Positions 53,641 to 63,320 of a stretch of 64,000 bases of DNA are shown here, piece by piece; position 1 is the first letter of the stretch, and each line of letters starts with the position of its first letter. The DNA comes from Hymenobacter aerophilus DSM 13606 (lineage in GTDB: Bacteria > Bacteroidota > Bacteroidia > Cytophagales > Hymenobacteraceae). The notes below the pieces were generated by a model that was not told the DNA's origin, ran no database searches, and saw only the letters and a list, made by a program, of their open reading frames with translations. The position numbers and the translations under genes were made by a program. The stretch is from positions 248,001 to 312,000 of the forward strand of contig NZ_KB907800.1 of assembly GCF_000382225.1 (NCBI RefSeq), written 5' to 3'.

Positions 53641-54882
53641 TTACACCTTATACAGCAGCGCGATACCGAAGGAGAGGGCCGTCAGAATCAGGCCAACCAT
53701 GAAGATGGTGTAGCTCAGGCGCAGCAGGCGGTACTTGCGCGTGAGCACGTCGCCGAGGTAGTAGACGTCGGTTATCATGTTGGTGTATACCGATTCGCCC
53801 GACTTCATCAGCTGGTGCATGCCGTCCTGAAAATCGTCGAGGGTGAGCTTGCTGAAGTTGCCGAAGAACAGCAGGTTCACGCGGCGGTTGGTGGCAATCT
53901 GGGGGCTGCGCTTGAGCCACTTGAAGCTCGTCACGTCGGGTTGGGCGCACAGGATGGCCGTAATCACCGAGCCCAGGGCCGTGGCCAGCAGAATGCCCAT
54001 CGGCACGGCAATGATGGGGTTGCGGATGAGGCCCACGTTGGACAGCGCCGCCGTTTTGCTGCCCAGCTTGGCGCCGAAGTAGGTGATGATAAGCGACATG
54101 AGCACGGCGTTGAGCGAAATCATCATGCTCGCCTTTTTGTCGGCCATGTCCGAGAGCTTCATGTGGTTGCTGTACATGGTGCGGAACATCGTTTCGATGC
54201 CGCGCTTGGGCTCGGCGAAGGTGCCCTCGGCTTCCTGCTCCTTCTTCTTGCGCTTCTTTTCGGCCTTCTTGAGGGCGTCGCGCTGGGTACGGATGTTTTC
54301 GTGGAACTGCTCCTCGTAGCGCTTTTTGCCCTCGGGCGAATAGAAGCGGGCGCTGGTCAGGAAATCGAGCTGGCTTTCGGCCCACTCGGTGTTGCTGAAG
54401 GTGCGGCCCAGCGCGGCCTCCCACTCGGCCCGCAGCAGCTCGCCGTTGGCAAAGAAATCTTCGCGGCCCATGCTGCTCATGTCGGCGTCCACCATCAGCT
54501 TTTCCAGCTGGGTGCGGCGCTCGGCCTCGCGGTGGGTGGCCTTGATGAGGCTCTGCACCAGCGCTATGCGCTCGGTGGGGTAGCCCTGGGCCGCCAGCCA
54601 CTCGCCCGCCAGCTCGGCGCTGCGAAACTCGTGGCCGTCGTACACCTCAATGTAGCCCACATCATGAAACCAGGCCGCCAGCAGCAGCGCCTCCAGGTCG
54701 GGGGCTTCCAGCCTGGCGGCTTCGCCCAGCGCCCGCGCCTCCTTTACCACCTGCGTAGTGTGCCGGGGCGAGTGGTAGACGAGCTTGCCGGGCAGTTTTT
54801 CTTCGAGCAGCGCCAGTACGTGGGCTTTGGCGTTGCGGATAATTTCGGCCTTGGCCGGCGATGGGGTAAGAGCAGTTTCCAT
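53641..54882 (-). CDS. HD-domain protein with Pycsar-type transmembrane effector domain
   Basis: The 413-residue protein has an N-terminal HD phosphohydrolase domain (about 30-150) with His 41 ('SPRHTTQVV'), His 73-Asp 74 ('AAWFHDVGY'), His 84 ('DGHEF') and Asp 132/134 ('MVDADMSSMG'). A basic coiled-coil linker (about 200-215, 'KKAEKKRKKKEQ') leads to a Pycsar effector transmembrane domain (about 230-413) with 'FRTMYSNHMKLSDMADKKAS' and hydrophobic helices at about 252-274, 289-312 and 388-411. In characterised Pycsar systems such domains respond to cCMP or cUMP and damage the membrane to stop phage. Here the HD domain might control the second messenger. No canonical cyclase gene is adjacent; the convergent neighbour is a cyclase-fold protein. 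Confidence 0.88.
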   Translation of the reverse strand: METALTPSPAKAEIIRNAKAHVLALLEEKLPGKLVYHSPRHTTQVVKEARALGEAARLEAPDLEALLLAAWFHDVGYIEVYDGHEFRSAELAGEWLAAQGYPTERIALVQSLIKATHREAERRTQLEKLMVDADMSSMGREDFFANGELLRAEWEAALGRTFSNTEWAESQLDFLTSARFYSPEGKKRYEEQFHENIRTQRDALKKAEKKRKKKEQEAEGTFAEPKRGIETMFRTMYSNHMKLSDMADKKASMMISLNAVLMSLIITYFGAKLGSKTAALSNVGLIRNPIIAVPMGILLATALGSVITAILCAQPDVTSFKWLKRSPQIATNRRVNLLFFGNFSKLTLDDFQDGMHQLMKSGESVYTNMITDVYYLGDVLTRKYRLLRLSYTIFMVGLILTALSFGIALLYKV

Positions 54883-55134
54883 TGGCAGGAACGGGCGGGA
54901 AGCAGGGCACGGAAAGAGTAGCCGGGCCCAATCGGGCTTACAACGCTATTCGGGGCCGGGAAGTTGGCCGGCCCAACCGTGTTTCCGCTAATTGCGTAGG
55001 GCAGCACACCGGCCCGGCTTCGGCCGCGTTTATGCGGTACACTGGGTAAGTTTACCATCTTTTTTGTTGTTCAGCCGGTGGCCGGCCCGGCCGGCCGCGC
55101 GCCTCCCCCGACTTCGCACTCCCTCTTTCTCTGT

Positions 55135-58100
55135 ATGAATCGACATTATCTGCTGCTGACGTTGCTGCTGGCCCTGCTGGGCGTCGCTCCAACGGCGGCT
55201 CACGCTCAGAAAAAAGTAAAGACCCAGACGCCCCACCCCGAACGCCCCAACTACCGCGGCGCGGGCGTCAACTGGGAGTCGAAAACCCCGCCCGACAGCT
55301 CGCGCATCCGCTATTCGATGTTTCTGATCGGCGACGTGGGCAAGCCCATCATTGAGGCCGAGGGCGGCGAGCCGTCGCTCAACTTCATGCGCAAGCAGAT
55401 TCTGGCCGCCGGCGCCAAAAGCACCACCGTGTTTCTGGGCGACAATATTTACGAGTACGGCCTGCCCCGCGAGGGCGCCTACGACCGCAAAGTGTCGGAG
55501 CAGCGCATGGTCGATCAGCTGAAAACCCTGCGCGATTACCAGGGCGAAAAGTACATGGTGCCCGGCAACCACGACTGGAAGCAGGGCCAGCGCGGCGCCG
55601 TCGAGCAGGTCAACCGCGAGCAGCGCTTCGTGGAGGACTACCTGCGCTCCGACTCGGCCGCCTTCCCCTACACCGGCGACTTTTTCCTGCCCCGCGACGC
55701 CTGTCCCGGCCCCGTCGAAATCCGGCTGCAGGATGATCTGGTGATGATTGCCATCAACTCGCAGTGGTTTCTGCAAACCAGCGGCGAGCGGCCCGCGGGC
55801 GGCAACAGCAACTGCGGCGTGGCCAACGAAACCGACTTCTTCACCCGTCTCGAAGACATTATCCAGCGCAACGCGGGCAAAAACATTGTGGTCGTGGCCC
55901 ACCACCCGCTGTTCTCCGACGGCATCCACGGCGGCTACTTCACGCTCGGCGACCATATTTTCCCGCTGTCCATCGTTTTCAAGTACGCCTACCTGCCGTT
56001 GCCCGTCATCGGCTCCATCTACCCGTTTGCCCGCAAGTACGGCGGTGTGAGCCAGGACATTCCGCACCCTGCCTACCAGGCCTACAAGAAGGGCCTGATG
56101 GACATTTTTGAGAAGTACCCCAACATTGTGTACGCGGCCGGCCACGAGCACAACCTGCAGTATTTCAAGGCCGGCAACCTCAACCACATCATCAGCGGCG
56201 CGGGCTGCAAAACCCAGCACGTAAAGCCCGGCCCCGGCGGCGACGCCCTGTTTTCGGACAAGGAGAAGGGCTTTTCGCGGGTGAACTACTACGACAACGG
56301 CGAGGTGTGGGTGGAATACTACGTGCCCGAAGGCACCGGCGACACCGGCCGCCTCGTGTTCCGCACGCCCATGTATGCCCGCCAGACCGAGGTAGCCGTG
56401 GCCGACGGCCCGGCCGGCACCAATGCCGCCGCCCTGGCCAACCGCCCCGACTTCCGCGACTCGACCGTAACGGTGGCCGTAAACCCGCGCTACGCCGACC
56501 GCGGCAAGTTTCATAAGTTTCTGTTCGGCGAGCATTACCGCAAGGAGTGGGCCACGCCGGTCAAGTTTCCGGTGCTCGACCTGGCCACCGAGAAAGGCGG
56601 CCTGACGCCCTACAAAGTGGGCGGCGGCAAGCAGACGGCTTCGCTGAAACTGCGCAACGAAGAGGGCCGCCTGTTCAGTCTGCGCGGCATCGACAAGGAC
56701 CCGGCGGCCGTGCTGCCGGCCTCGCTGCGCACCGGCGCGGCGGCCGATATTCTGCAGGACCAGATTTCGGCCCAGCACCCCTACGCCGCCATTGCCCTGC
56801 CCCCGCTGGGCACGGCGGCCGGCATTCTGCACACCAACCCCGAGTTGCGCTACGTGCCCCAGGACCCGCTGCTGGGCCAGTACCTGCCCCGCTTCGGCAA
56901 CGTAACGGGCACGCTCGAAGAGGATGCCAAGGACGACCAGAGCAACGTGGAGAGCCTGGCCTTCGCCGAAAACCTGGTGGGCACCGACAAGGTGTTTGAG
57001 CGCATCACCGACGACAACGACAACCGCGTGAAGCAGGTGGATTTTGCCCGCTCGCGCCTGTTTGATATGTGGATTGGCGACTGGGACCGGCACGAGGACC
57101 AGTGGCGCTGGGCCGAGAAAAAGCAGAAGGACGGCGACCGGATTTTCACGGCCGTGCCCGAAGACCGCGACATTGCCTTCTTTAAGGGCGACGGCCTGCT
57201 GCCCTACCTGGCCTCGCGCAAGTGGGCCATCCGCAACTTCCAGAACTTCGGCTACGACTACGCCGACTGGAAGGGCCTGAACCTGACGGCCCTGAGCAAC
57301 GACCGCGTGTACCTGGCCGAAGTAACCCGCGAGCAGTGGGTGGAGCAGGCCCAGGAAATGAAGGCCGCCCTCACCGATCAGGTGATTGAGGACGCCATCA
57401 AGGGTCGCTTCCCGGCTGATATTTACGCCCTGCACGGGGCCGAAATTGTGGCCAAGCTCAAAAGCCGCCGCGACCTGCTGCCCCAGATTGCCGCCGACTA
57501 CTCGGGCCTGCTGAGCAAGGTGACGGAAGTGAAAGGCTCGAAGAAACGCGAGCGGTTTGTGGTAGAGCGCCTGCCCGGCAAAACCCACGTCACGGTCCAG
57601 AAAATCAACAAGGAAGGCCAGCTGACCAAGATGCTCTTCGACCGCACCTTCGATAATAAGGTGACCAAGGAGCTGCGCCTCTACGGCTTTGCCGGCGAAG
57701 ACCAGTACGAGCTGAAAGGCGACGTGAAAAGCGGCCCGCTGGTGCGCATCATCGGCGGCACCGAGCGCGACTCGATTCTGGACCGCTCGAACGTGCGCGG
57801 GCTGGCCCACCACCTGCAGGTGTTCGACGCCGATACGGGTAACGTGATTGTGGCCGGCCCCGACGCCCGCCTGCGCCTGGAGCCCGGCACCGACGTAAGT
57901 CGCTACGACCAGCACACCCGCGCCGACCGCAAAGACTACACGCTCAATTACTTCGGCCCCACGCTGTACTTCGGCTACAACGTCGATGACCGGCTGTTTC
58001 TGGGCGGCGGCGTGGTGTACCGCACCTACGGTTTCCGCAAGGAGCCCTACGCCTCCGAGCAGAGCCTGGCGGCCAACTATTCGCCCTCGCAGAGCGCCTA

Positions 58101-59058
58101 CAACGTGCGCTACAAGGGCCACTACGTGGATCTGATCGGCAAGCTCGACCTGCGGATAGACGCCCAGCTCTACGGCCCGCAGCTGCTCTACAACTACTTC
58201 GGCCTGGGCAACGACACCAAAAACGAACTGGCCGACAAAGAGGGCCGGGTTTCAAACCGCGACATTAACGACACGTACCGCATCCGCTTCTCGCGGCTGT
58301 ATGTGAATCCGATGCTGGAAAAGGAAATTTTCAGCTTCCTCAAGCTCGGCTTCGGCCCCCAGTACGACCAGTTCCGGGTGTCGCGCAATGATGTGGGCAG
58401 CGAAATTGCCAGGGGCCTTAACCGCACCACCGGCGACGGGGAAAGCGGGGCGGCCATCGGCATCCGCGGCTCCGACTTCGGCCTCAACCGCTACCTGGGC
58501 GGCAAGGCCTACCTCAACCTCGATGTGGCCTCTTCGCCCAAAAACCCGCGCATTGGCCTGCGCATCTACAACTCGGTCGAGTACAACCGGCAGCTGGGCG
58601 GCGAGAAGCTCAACTATGGCCGTCTGGCCACCGAAGCGCGCTTCTACCTCTCGCCCAACTTCCCGTTCCAGCTCACCTGGGCCGGCCGCATCGGGGCCAC
58701 CCGCAACCTGGGCGACTACCGCTTCTACCAGGCCAACACGCTGGGCGGCACCACCAACCTGCGCGGCTACCGCCGCACCCGCTTTGCCGGCCGCTCGTCG
58801 GTGTTTGCCAACGGCGAGGTGCGCGTGCAGCTGTTCGAGTTCAACGCCTACCTGCTGCCGGGCAAGTTCGGCATCCTGGGCCTGGCCGATGCCGCCCGCG
58901 TGTACTCGCCCTACGATGTGAAAACCGGCCTCAAAGCCCTGCACACGGCGTATGGCGGCGGCGTCTGGGTGGATATTCTCAAGCAGGCCGTCGTGAATGC
59001 CACCTACTCGGTGGGCGAGGAAAAGCTGGTTTTCGTGGGCTTCGACTTCCTGTTCTAG
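55135..59058 (+). CDS. Metallophosphoesterase fused to an Omp85/BamA-type outer-membrane barrel
   Basis: The product has 1,307 residues. Signal peptide about 1-26 ('AAHAQ'). A calcineurin-like phosphoesterase domain (about 55-400) shows all motifs: 'LIGDVG', 'LGDNIYEYG', 'PGNHDW', 'VVAHHPLFSDG' and 'AGHEHNLQ'. A central region of about 450 residues without a known fold follows ('RHEDQWRWAEKK', 'VPEDRDIAFFKGDG'). The last 400 residues form a 16-strand-like barrel typical of surface-antigen/Omp85 proteins ('GGTTNLRGYRRTRFAGRS', 'GVWVDILKQAVVNATYS', final Phe). ATG at 55135 is preferred over an upstream TTG because it begins the signal peptide. The enzyme domain would face the periplasm or surface. 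Confidence 0.9.
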   Translation: MNRHYLLLTLLLALLGVAPTAAHAQKKVKTQTPHPERPNYRGAGVNWESKTPPDSSRIRYSMFLIGDVGKPIIEAEGGEPSLNFMRKQILAAGAKSTTVFLGDNIYEYGLPREGAYDRKVSEQRMVDQLKTLRDYQGEKYMVPGNHDWKQGQRGAVEQVNREQRFVEDYLRSDSAAFPYTGDFFLPRDACPGPVEIRLQDDLVMIAINSQWFLQTSGERPAGGNSNCGVANETDFFTRLEDIIQRNAGKNIVVVAHHPLFSDGIHGGYFTLGDHIFPLSIVFKYAYLPLPVIGSIYPFARKYGGVSQDIPHPAYQAYKKGLMDIFEKYPNIVYAAGHEHNLQYFKAGNLNHIISGAGCKTQHVKPGPGGDALFSDKEKGFSRVNYYDNGEVWVEYYVPEGTGDTGRLVFRTPMYARQTEVAVADGPAGTNAAALANRPDFRDSTVTVAVNPRYADRGKFHKFLFGEHYRKEWATPVKFPVLDLATEKGGLTPYKVGGGKQTASLKLRNEEGRLFSLRGIDKDPAAVLPASLRTGAAADILQDQISAQHPYAAIALPPLGTAAGILHTNPELRYVPQDPLLGQYLPRFGNVTGTLEEDAKDDQSNVESLAFAENLVGTDKVFERITDDNDNRVKQVDFARSRLFDMWIGDWDRHEDQWRWAEKKQKDGDRIFTAVPEDRDIAFFKGDGLLPYLASRKWAIRNFQNFGYDYADWKGLNLTALSNDRVYLAEVTREQWVEQAQEMKAALTDQVIEDAIKGRFPADIYALHGAEIVAKLKSRRDLLPQIAADYSGLLSKVTEVKGSKKRERFVVERLPGKTHVTVQKINKEGQLTKMLFDRTFDNKVTKELRLYGFAGEDQYELKGDVKSGPLVRIIGGTERDSILDRSNVRGLAHHLQVFDADTGNVIVAGPDARLRLEPGTDVSRYDQHTRADRKDYTLNYFGPTLYFGYNVDDRLFLGGGVVYRTYGFRKEPYASEQSLAANYSPSQSAYNVRYKGHYVDLIGKLDLRIDAQLYGPQLLYNYFGLGNDTKNELADKEGRVSNRDINDTYRIRFSRLYVNPMLEKEIFSFLKLGFGPQYDQFRVSRNDVGSEIARGLNRTTGDGESGAAIGIRGSDFGLNRYLGGKAYLNLDVASSPKNPRIGLRIYNSVEYNRQLGGEKLNYGRLATEARFYLSPNFPFQLTWAGRIGATRNLGDYRFYQANTLGGTTNLRGYRRTRFAGRSSVFANGEVRVQLFEFNAYLLPGKFGILGLADAARVYSPYDVKTGLKALHTAYGGGVWVDILKQAVVNATYSVGEEKLVFVGFDFLF

Positions 59059-59077
59059 CCGCCAACGACCAACTGGT

Positions 59078-59139
59078 AAGGGCCTTATCCTGGGCGGACG
59101 CCTCGCTTGTCGGGGTGCCGCACCGGGGTAAGGCCCTTT
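59078..59139 (+). terminator. Hairpin after the phosphoesterase-barrel gene
   Basis: AAGGGCCTTATCC pairs with GGGGTAAGGCCCTT across a 34-base loop, 20 bases after the stop codon. The T tract is weak, so it is a probable rather than a certain terminator. Confidence 0.6.
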
Positions 59140-59249
59140 GCTTTGGGACGGGCCCGGGGCCGGTTTTCCGTCCGGAATGCGGTTCAGCTCTATCCTTTTG
59201 GCGGTGCGGCCCGTTAAGGCCCATATTACCCGCCTAGCTCCCCGTCTGT

Positions 59250-60389
59250 ATGCCCTTTTTTCGTGCCCGAACCCGTTACCTGCTCCCTTTCCTGACTGTG
59301 GCCGCCGTGCTGGCCGGCAGTGCGGCGCGGGCCCAGGTAAAGCCCGCCAGCCCTTCTGTGTACCCGCCCCCGGCCCCCATGGCCGCCGATACCCTGGCCG
59401 ACAACCAGGTTGGTGAAGCGCCGCGCTACGCCGTGCCTTCGGTTGTCGGGATGGGGCCCAGCAAGGGCGTGGTGGCCCACATCGAGGGGCTGGCCAACTT
59501 CAACATCAAGTCGGATCTGCGCGACCGGGAGCCCAACGAGAAAAGCGAGAACACAGTAGTCAAGAACCGCCGGGCCTACATCAAGGCTTACGCGCCGCTG
59601 CTCAACCGGCCCCGGCTCAAGCTGATTCTGGGCGTCAACTACGACCGTGAGGAGTTCAAGTTCGAAGACCCCAACCGCTCGGTACTCTACCGCAACCTCG
59701 AAGACAAGGGCCTCAAAACCATCGGCGCCCAGCTGGCCGTCATCCGCCCCATCGACGAAACGCGCTGGTACCTGGCCCGGGTGAAGGGCGAACTCAACGG
59801 CGACTACACCTCCTCGGAACTGTCGGTGACGGACTACCTGAAGATGTCGGGCGAGTTTATTTACGGCTGGAAGCGCAGCCCCTATTACGCCTGGGGCGTG
59901 GGCGCGCAGCTGGGCTACACCTTCGGCCGCCAGAGTTTGTACCCGGTCATTCTCTACAACCGCACCTTCAACCCGCGCTGGGGCGTCGAGTCGCTGTTTC
60001 CGGCCCGCGTCACGGTACGCCGCAACGTCAACCCCAAAACGCTGCTGTTTGGCGGCTACACCGTCGACGGCCTCAACTACAACATCAAGCTGCGCGAGCC
60101 GCTGGGCGAGTTGCGCACGCTTATTCTGCGCCAGACCGAGGCCAAATTCCGGCTGCGGGCCGAGCGCGAGATTTACGACTTTCTGTGGTTTGGCCTCGAA
60201 GGCGGCTACCGCTATAACTACTCCTTCAACGCCTTCGACGAAGACAGCAACCGCCGCAACCTGTTCGGCATCGGCGGTAGCGGCAACCGCGACAAAACGG
60301 TGGTCAACACCCTGGGCGGCGCGCCCTACGTGAGCGTAGAGCTGTTTCTGGTGCCGCCGCGCAAGCTGCTGCGCAACCTCACCAAGTAG
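59250..60389 (+). CDS. Outer-membrane beta-barrel protein (DUF6268-like)
   Basis: The 379-residue protein has a signal peptide (about 1-28, 'SAARAQ'), a Pro-rich stretch, and alternating amphipathic strands ('RLKLILGVNYDREEFKF', 'AWGVGAQLGYTFGRQSLYP', 'VTVRRNVNPKTLLFGGY', 'FGLEGGYRYNYSF') ending in 'YVSVELFLVPPRKLLRNLTK'. The pattern resembles uncharacterised outer-membrane barrels annotated DUF6268. Function unknown. ATG at 59250 is the natural signal-peptide start. Confidence 0.8.
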   Translation: MPFFRARTRYLLPFLTVAAVLAGSAARAQVKPASPSVYPPPAPMAADTLADNQVGEAPRYAVPSVVGMGPSKGVVAHIEGLANFNIKSDLRDREPNEKSENTVVKNRRAYIKAYAPLLNRPRLKLILGVNYDREEFKFEDPNRSVLYRNLEDKGLKTIGAQLAVIRPIDETRWYLARVKGELNGDYTSSELSVTDYLKMSGEFIYGWKRSPYYAWGVGAQLGYTFGRQSLYPVILYNRTFNPRWGVESLFPARVTVRRNVNPKTLLFGGYTVDGLNYNIKLREPLGELRTLILRQTEAKFRLRAEREIYDFLWFGLEGGYRYNYSFNAFDEDSNRRNLFGIGGSGNRDKTVVNTLGGAPYVSVELFLVPPRKLLRNLTK

Positions 60390-60474
60390 CCCCGTCAGCG
60401 CAGGCATTACGGCTCTTCAGCGCCCCGAGGAATTGACTTCCGGCATCCGCCTAAAGTTGGTTTCCCGGGGCGTT

Positions 60475-60519
60475 GCCTTGCCTGGCAGGGCCGATATTCA
60501 CGGCTGAGCCAGGCAAGGC
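60475..60519 (+). terminator. Hairpin after the beta-barrel gene
   Basis: Perfect 12-bp stem GCCTTGCCTGGC / GCCAGGCAAGGC with a 21-base loop, 85 bases after the stop codon. No strong T tract follows. Confidence 0.5.
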
Positions 60520-60659
60520 TAAATAGCATTTACTCAGGACGGAACACTGAACTTGCCCCATTTTGGAAAAAGGAAAACCCACTTTAAAAGCTCCTCTATA
60601 GCAACCCAGCCACCCGGTTTCTACGTTCAGGCTAACTCAATCGACTTTTTCTCCTGAAT

Positions 60660-61091
60660 ATGGTTATCTCTTGCAATATTGACTTATCCGACGACAGCAC
60701 CTGCACCGTGCACTATGATGAGCTGGTGGGCTGGCTGCGGGCCGTGTGGCTGGGCTACGTAGATGTGAACCAGGCCTACCTGGGCGCCGGCCGCCTGCTT
60801 GAAATCGAGCAGAAGCTGCACTGCCCCTACCTGCTCAACGACAACAGCGGCGTGCGCGGCCCCTGGTTCGATTCGATGGAGTGGCTGAGCCGGGTGTGGA
60901 TGCCGCGGGCCGCCGCCCTGGGCCTGCGCTACGTGGCCCACGTGGCCCAGCCCGGCGAGCTGGGCGGCGAGTCGGCCGCCGTGCACCACGCGCCGCTGCC
61001 CGAGGGCCTCGAAGTGCAGGTATTCGACACGACCGCCGACGCCGAGCAGTGGCTGGCCGATATGCAGGCCGCCCACGAACCGCGGCGGTAA
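60660..61091 (+). CDS. Small hypothetical protein, SpoIIAA/STAS-like
   Basis: The 143-residue soluble protein has 'CTVHYDELVGWLRAVWLGYV', 'CPYLLNDNSGVRGPWFDSME', 'WLSRVWMPRAAALGLRYVAH' and a final 'VFDTTADAEQWL'. The order strand-helix-'DN..'-helix-strand and the ending 'F.d..eA..WL' resemble SpoIIAA-like/STAS proteins. I could not tie it to a named function. ATG at 60660. A strong terminator follows 17 bases after the stop. Confidence 0.75.
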   Translation: MVISCNIDLSDDSTCTVHYDELVGWLRAVWLGYVDVNQAYLGAGRLLEIEQKLHCPYLLNDNSGVRGPWFDSMEWLSRVWMPRAAALGLRYVAHVAQPGELGGESAAVHHAPLPEGLEVQVFDTTADAEQWLADMQAAHEPRR

Positions 61092-61107
61092 GCAGCTCTA
61101 CACACAA

Positions 61108-61153
61108 AACAGGGCGGGCCGGCTATGCAGCTGCATAACCGGCCCGCCCTGTT
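61108..61153. terminator. Bidirectional terminator between the STAS-like gene and ppk1
   Basis: Perfect 15-bp stem AACAGGGCGGGCCGG / CCGGCCCGCCCTGTT with an inner palindrome TATGCAGCTGCATA, between convergent genes. Confidence 0.8.
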
Positions 61154-61173
61154 CAATCGGGTTTATTACGGCG

Positions 61174-63309
61174 CTACTCGGCGGCCTTTTTGCCGGCCGG
61201 AGCCGTGCGCTTGCGGGCCGGGCGGGCCAGGGCCGCGAGGTAGGCGTAGGTTTCAAACTGGGCCCGCACCTCGCCCTCGGCTGCGGCGGTGGCTTCGGCT
61301 GCCGGAATTTCGGTGGCCCCGACGAAGTTGTTCTGCCAGTCGCGCGACTTCACACTGTCGCGGCGCTGCAAATCGAGCAGGTCGCGCAACTCGGCCCGCA
61401 GGTCGTCCTGCAGAATGGGGAAGGCCACCTCTACGCGCCGGTTGAGGTTGCGGTTCATCCAGTCGGCTGAGGCCACGTACAGCTTCTCCTCGCCCCCGTT
61501 GCCGAACACGTACACCCGGGCGTGCTCCAGAAACCGGTCGACGATGCCGCGTTGCTGAATGTTGCTGCTCTGGCCCGGCAGGCCCGGAATCACGCACGAA
61601 ATGCCGCGCACCAGCAGCTCGACCCGCACGCCGGCCTCGGAGGCCTCGTAGAGCTTGCCAATCATGCGCTCATCCTGCAAAGCATTCAGCTTGAGAATGA
61701 TGTAGGCCTCCTTACCCTGCCGGGCCAGCGCAATTTCGTGGTCGACTAGGGCCGTGAGCTTGTCGCGTAGCTCGAACGGGGCCACCAGCAGGTGCTGAAA
61801 CTGGCCGGTTTTGTCGAGGTGGTCGTGGAAGTAGGTGAACACCTCCGCCACTTCGCGCGTCAACTCGGGGTGGGCCGTGAACAGGCCGTAATCGGCGTAC
61901 ACCTGGCTGGTTACTTCGTTGAAGTTGCCGGTGCTCAGGTAGGCGTACAGGCGGTTGTGGCCCTCTTCGGCTCGGGTGATGAGCAGCAGCTTGCTGTGGA
62001 CTTTCAGGCCCGGCATGCCATAGATGACGTTGGCGCCGGCTTTCTGCAGCTTCTCGGCCCAGAACATGTTGCTTTCCTCATCGAAGCGGGCTTTCAACTC
62101 GACCACTACCGTTACCTGCTTGCCGTTCTTGGCCGCCTTCAGCAGCGCTTTGGCCACGGCGCTCTTGCTACCCACGCGGTAAAGCGTAATGCTGATGTCG
62201 CTCACCTGCGGGTCACGGGCCGCCTCATTCAGCAGGCGCGTCACGTAGTCGAACGACTGGTAGGGCGGGTGCAGCAGGTGGTCGCGCCGGGCCATGGCGG
62301 CCAGCAGCGAGCCGGTGCGCGGCAGCGTGGGGTGCGGCAGCGGCGGCATGGGCTGGTACTGCAGGTGCGTCAGCCCGAAATCGGGGAAGCCGAAAAAGTC
62401 GCGGAAGTTGTGGTAGCGGCTGCCCTCCACCAGCTCCTCCTGACCGATGCCGGTTTTCTGGCCGATGGCCCGCAGCACCTCGGCGGGCATGGCCGGATCG
62501 TAGAGCAGGCGGGCCGGGAAGCCGGTGGCGCGCTTCTGCAGGCTGCTCTTGATTTTGGCCAGCAGGTTGTCCGACACTTCCTCGTCGATGTCGAGCTCGG
62601 CATCGCGCGAGAGCTTGAGCGCGTGCACCTGCACCCGGCCGTAGTTCGGGAACAGCTGGTCGGCGCAGCAGCGAATCACGTCGTCCAGGAACATCACGTA
62701 GTGCTCGTCGCCCACATCGGGCAGGCGCACAAACCGGCCGCCGTGACGCTTGGCGGGCAGTTCCATCACCACCACGCGCTCCTCGTCGTGCTTGTCGGCG
62801 TTGTGGGGCTGGGTCAGCAGGAAGGTCAGGTACACGCTCTGGTCGCGCAGAAACAGGTGGTGCAGGTTCTCATCGAGGATGATGGGCGAGAGTAAGTCGC
62901 GCACGTTGTCCTGGAAATACTGCTGCACCCAGGTACGCTGTTCGGCGGTCAGCTCGCGCTCCGAAATCAGGTGGATATGCTCGCGGCTCAGCTCGGGCAG
63001 AATATGGTTGCGAAACGTGTCGCCGAACGCCTGCTGCTGCCGGCCCACTTCGGCCAGCAATTCGTGCAGCTGCTCAGCGGGGTCTTCGGCCAGCTTGGCG
63101 CGGGTTTTCTTCTTGAGCTTAACGAGCCGGCGCAGCGTGGCCACCCGCACCTTGAAATACTCGTCGAGGTTGCTGCTGAAAATGGCCAGAAACTTGAGCC
63201 GCTCCAGCAAGGGCACGGCGGGGTCCTGGGCTTCCTGCAGTACCCGGCGGTTGAAGGTGAGCCAGCTGATTTCCCGGTTCAGCAGCTGCGGCGGGACGGT
63301 TTCGGACAT
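61174..63309 (-). CDS. ppk1: Polyphosphate kinase 1
   Basis: PPK1 polymerises the gamma-phosphate of ATP into polyphosphate. The 711-residue protein begins 'LLNREISWLTFNRRVLQEAQ' and contains 'FSSNLDEYFKVRVATLRR', the catalytic region 'PYQSFDYVTRLLNEAA', the autophosphorylated His in 'LKVHSKLLLITR', 'YLSTGNFNEVTSQVYADYG' and 'YVASADWMNRNLNRRVEVAF'. The C-terminal extension is Ala/Lys-rich. ATG at 63309. The gene upstream on the same strand is sixA. Confidence 0.97.
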   Translation of the reverse strand: MSETVPPQLLNREISWLTFNRRVLQEAQDPAVPLLERLKFLAIFSSNLDEYFKVRVATLRRLVKLKKKTRAKLAEDPAEQLHELLAEVGRQQQAFGDTFRNHILPELSREHIHLISERELTAEQRTWVQQYFQDNVRDLLSPIILDENLHHLFLRDQSVYLTFLLTQPHNADKHDEERVVVMELPAKRHGGRFVRLPDVGDEHYVMFLDDVIRCCADQLFPNYGRVQVHALKLSRDAELDIDEEVSDNLLAKIKSSLQKRATGFPARLLYDPAMPAEVLRAIGQKTGIGQEELVEGSRYHNFRDFFGFPDFGLTHLQYQPMPPLPHPTLPRTGSLLAAMARRDHLLHPPYQSFDYVTRLLNEAARDPQVSDISITLYRVGSKSAVAKALLKAAKNGKQVTVVVELKARFDEESNMFWAEKLQKAGANVIYGMPGLKVHSKLLLITRAEEGHNRLYAYLSTGNFNEVTSQVYADYGLFTAHPELTREVAEVFTYFHDHLDKTGQFQHLLVAPFELRDKLTALVDHEIALARQGKEAYIILKLNALQDERMIGKLYEASEAGVRVELLVRGISCVIPGLPGQSSNIQQRGIVDRFLEHARVYVFGNGGEEKLYVASADWMNRNLNRRVEVAFPILQDDLRAELRDLLDLQRRDSVKSRDWQNNFVGATEIPAAEATAAAEGEVRAQFETYAYLAALARPARKRTAPAGKKAAE

Positions 63310-63320
63310 TCTTTTGAGTT

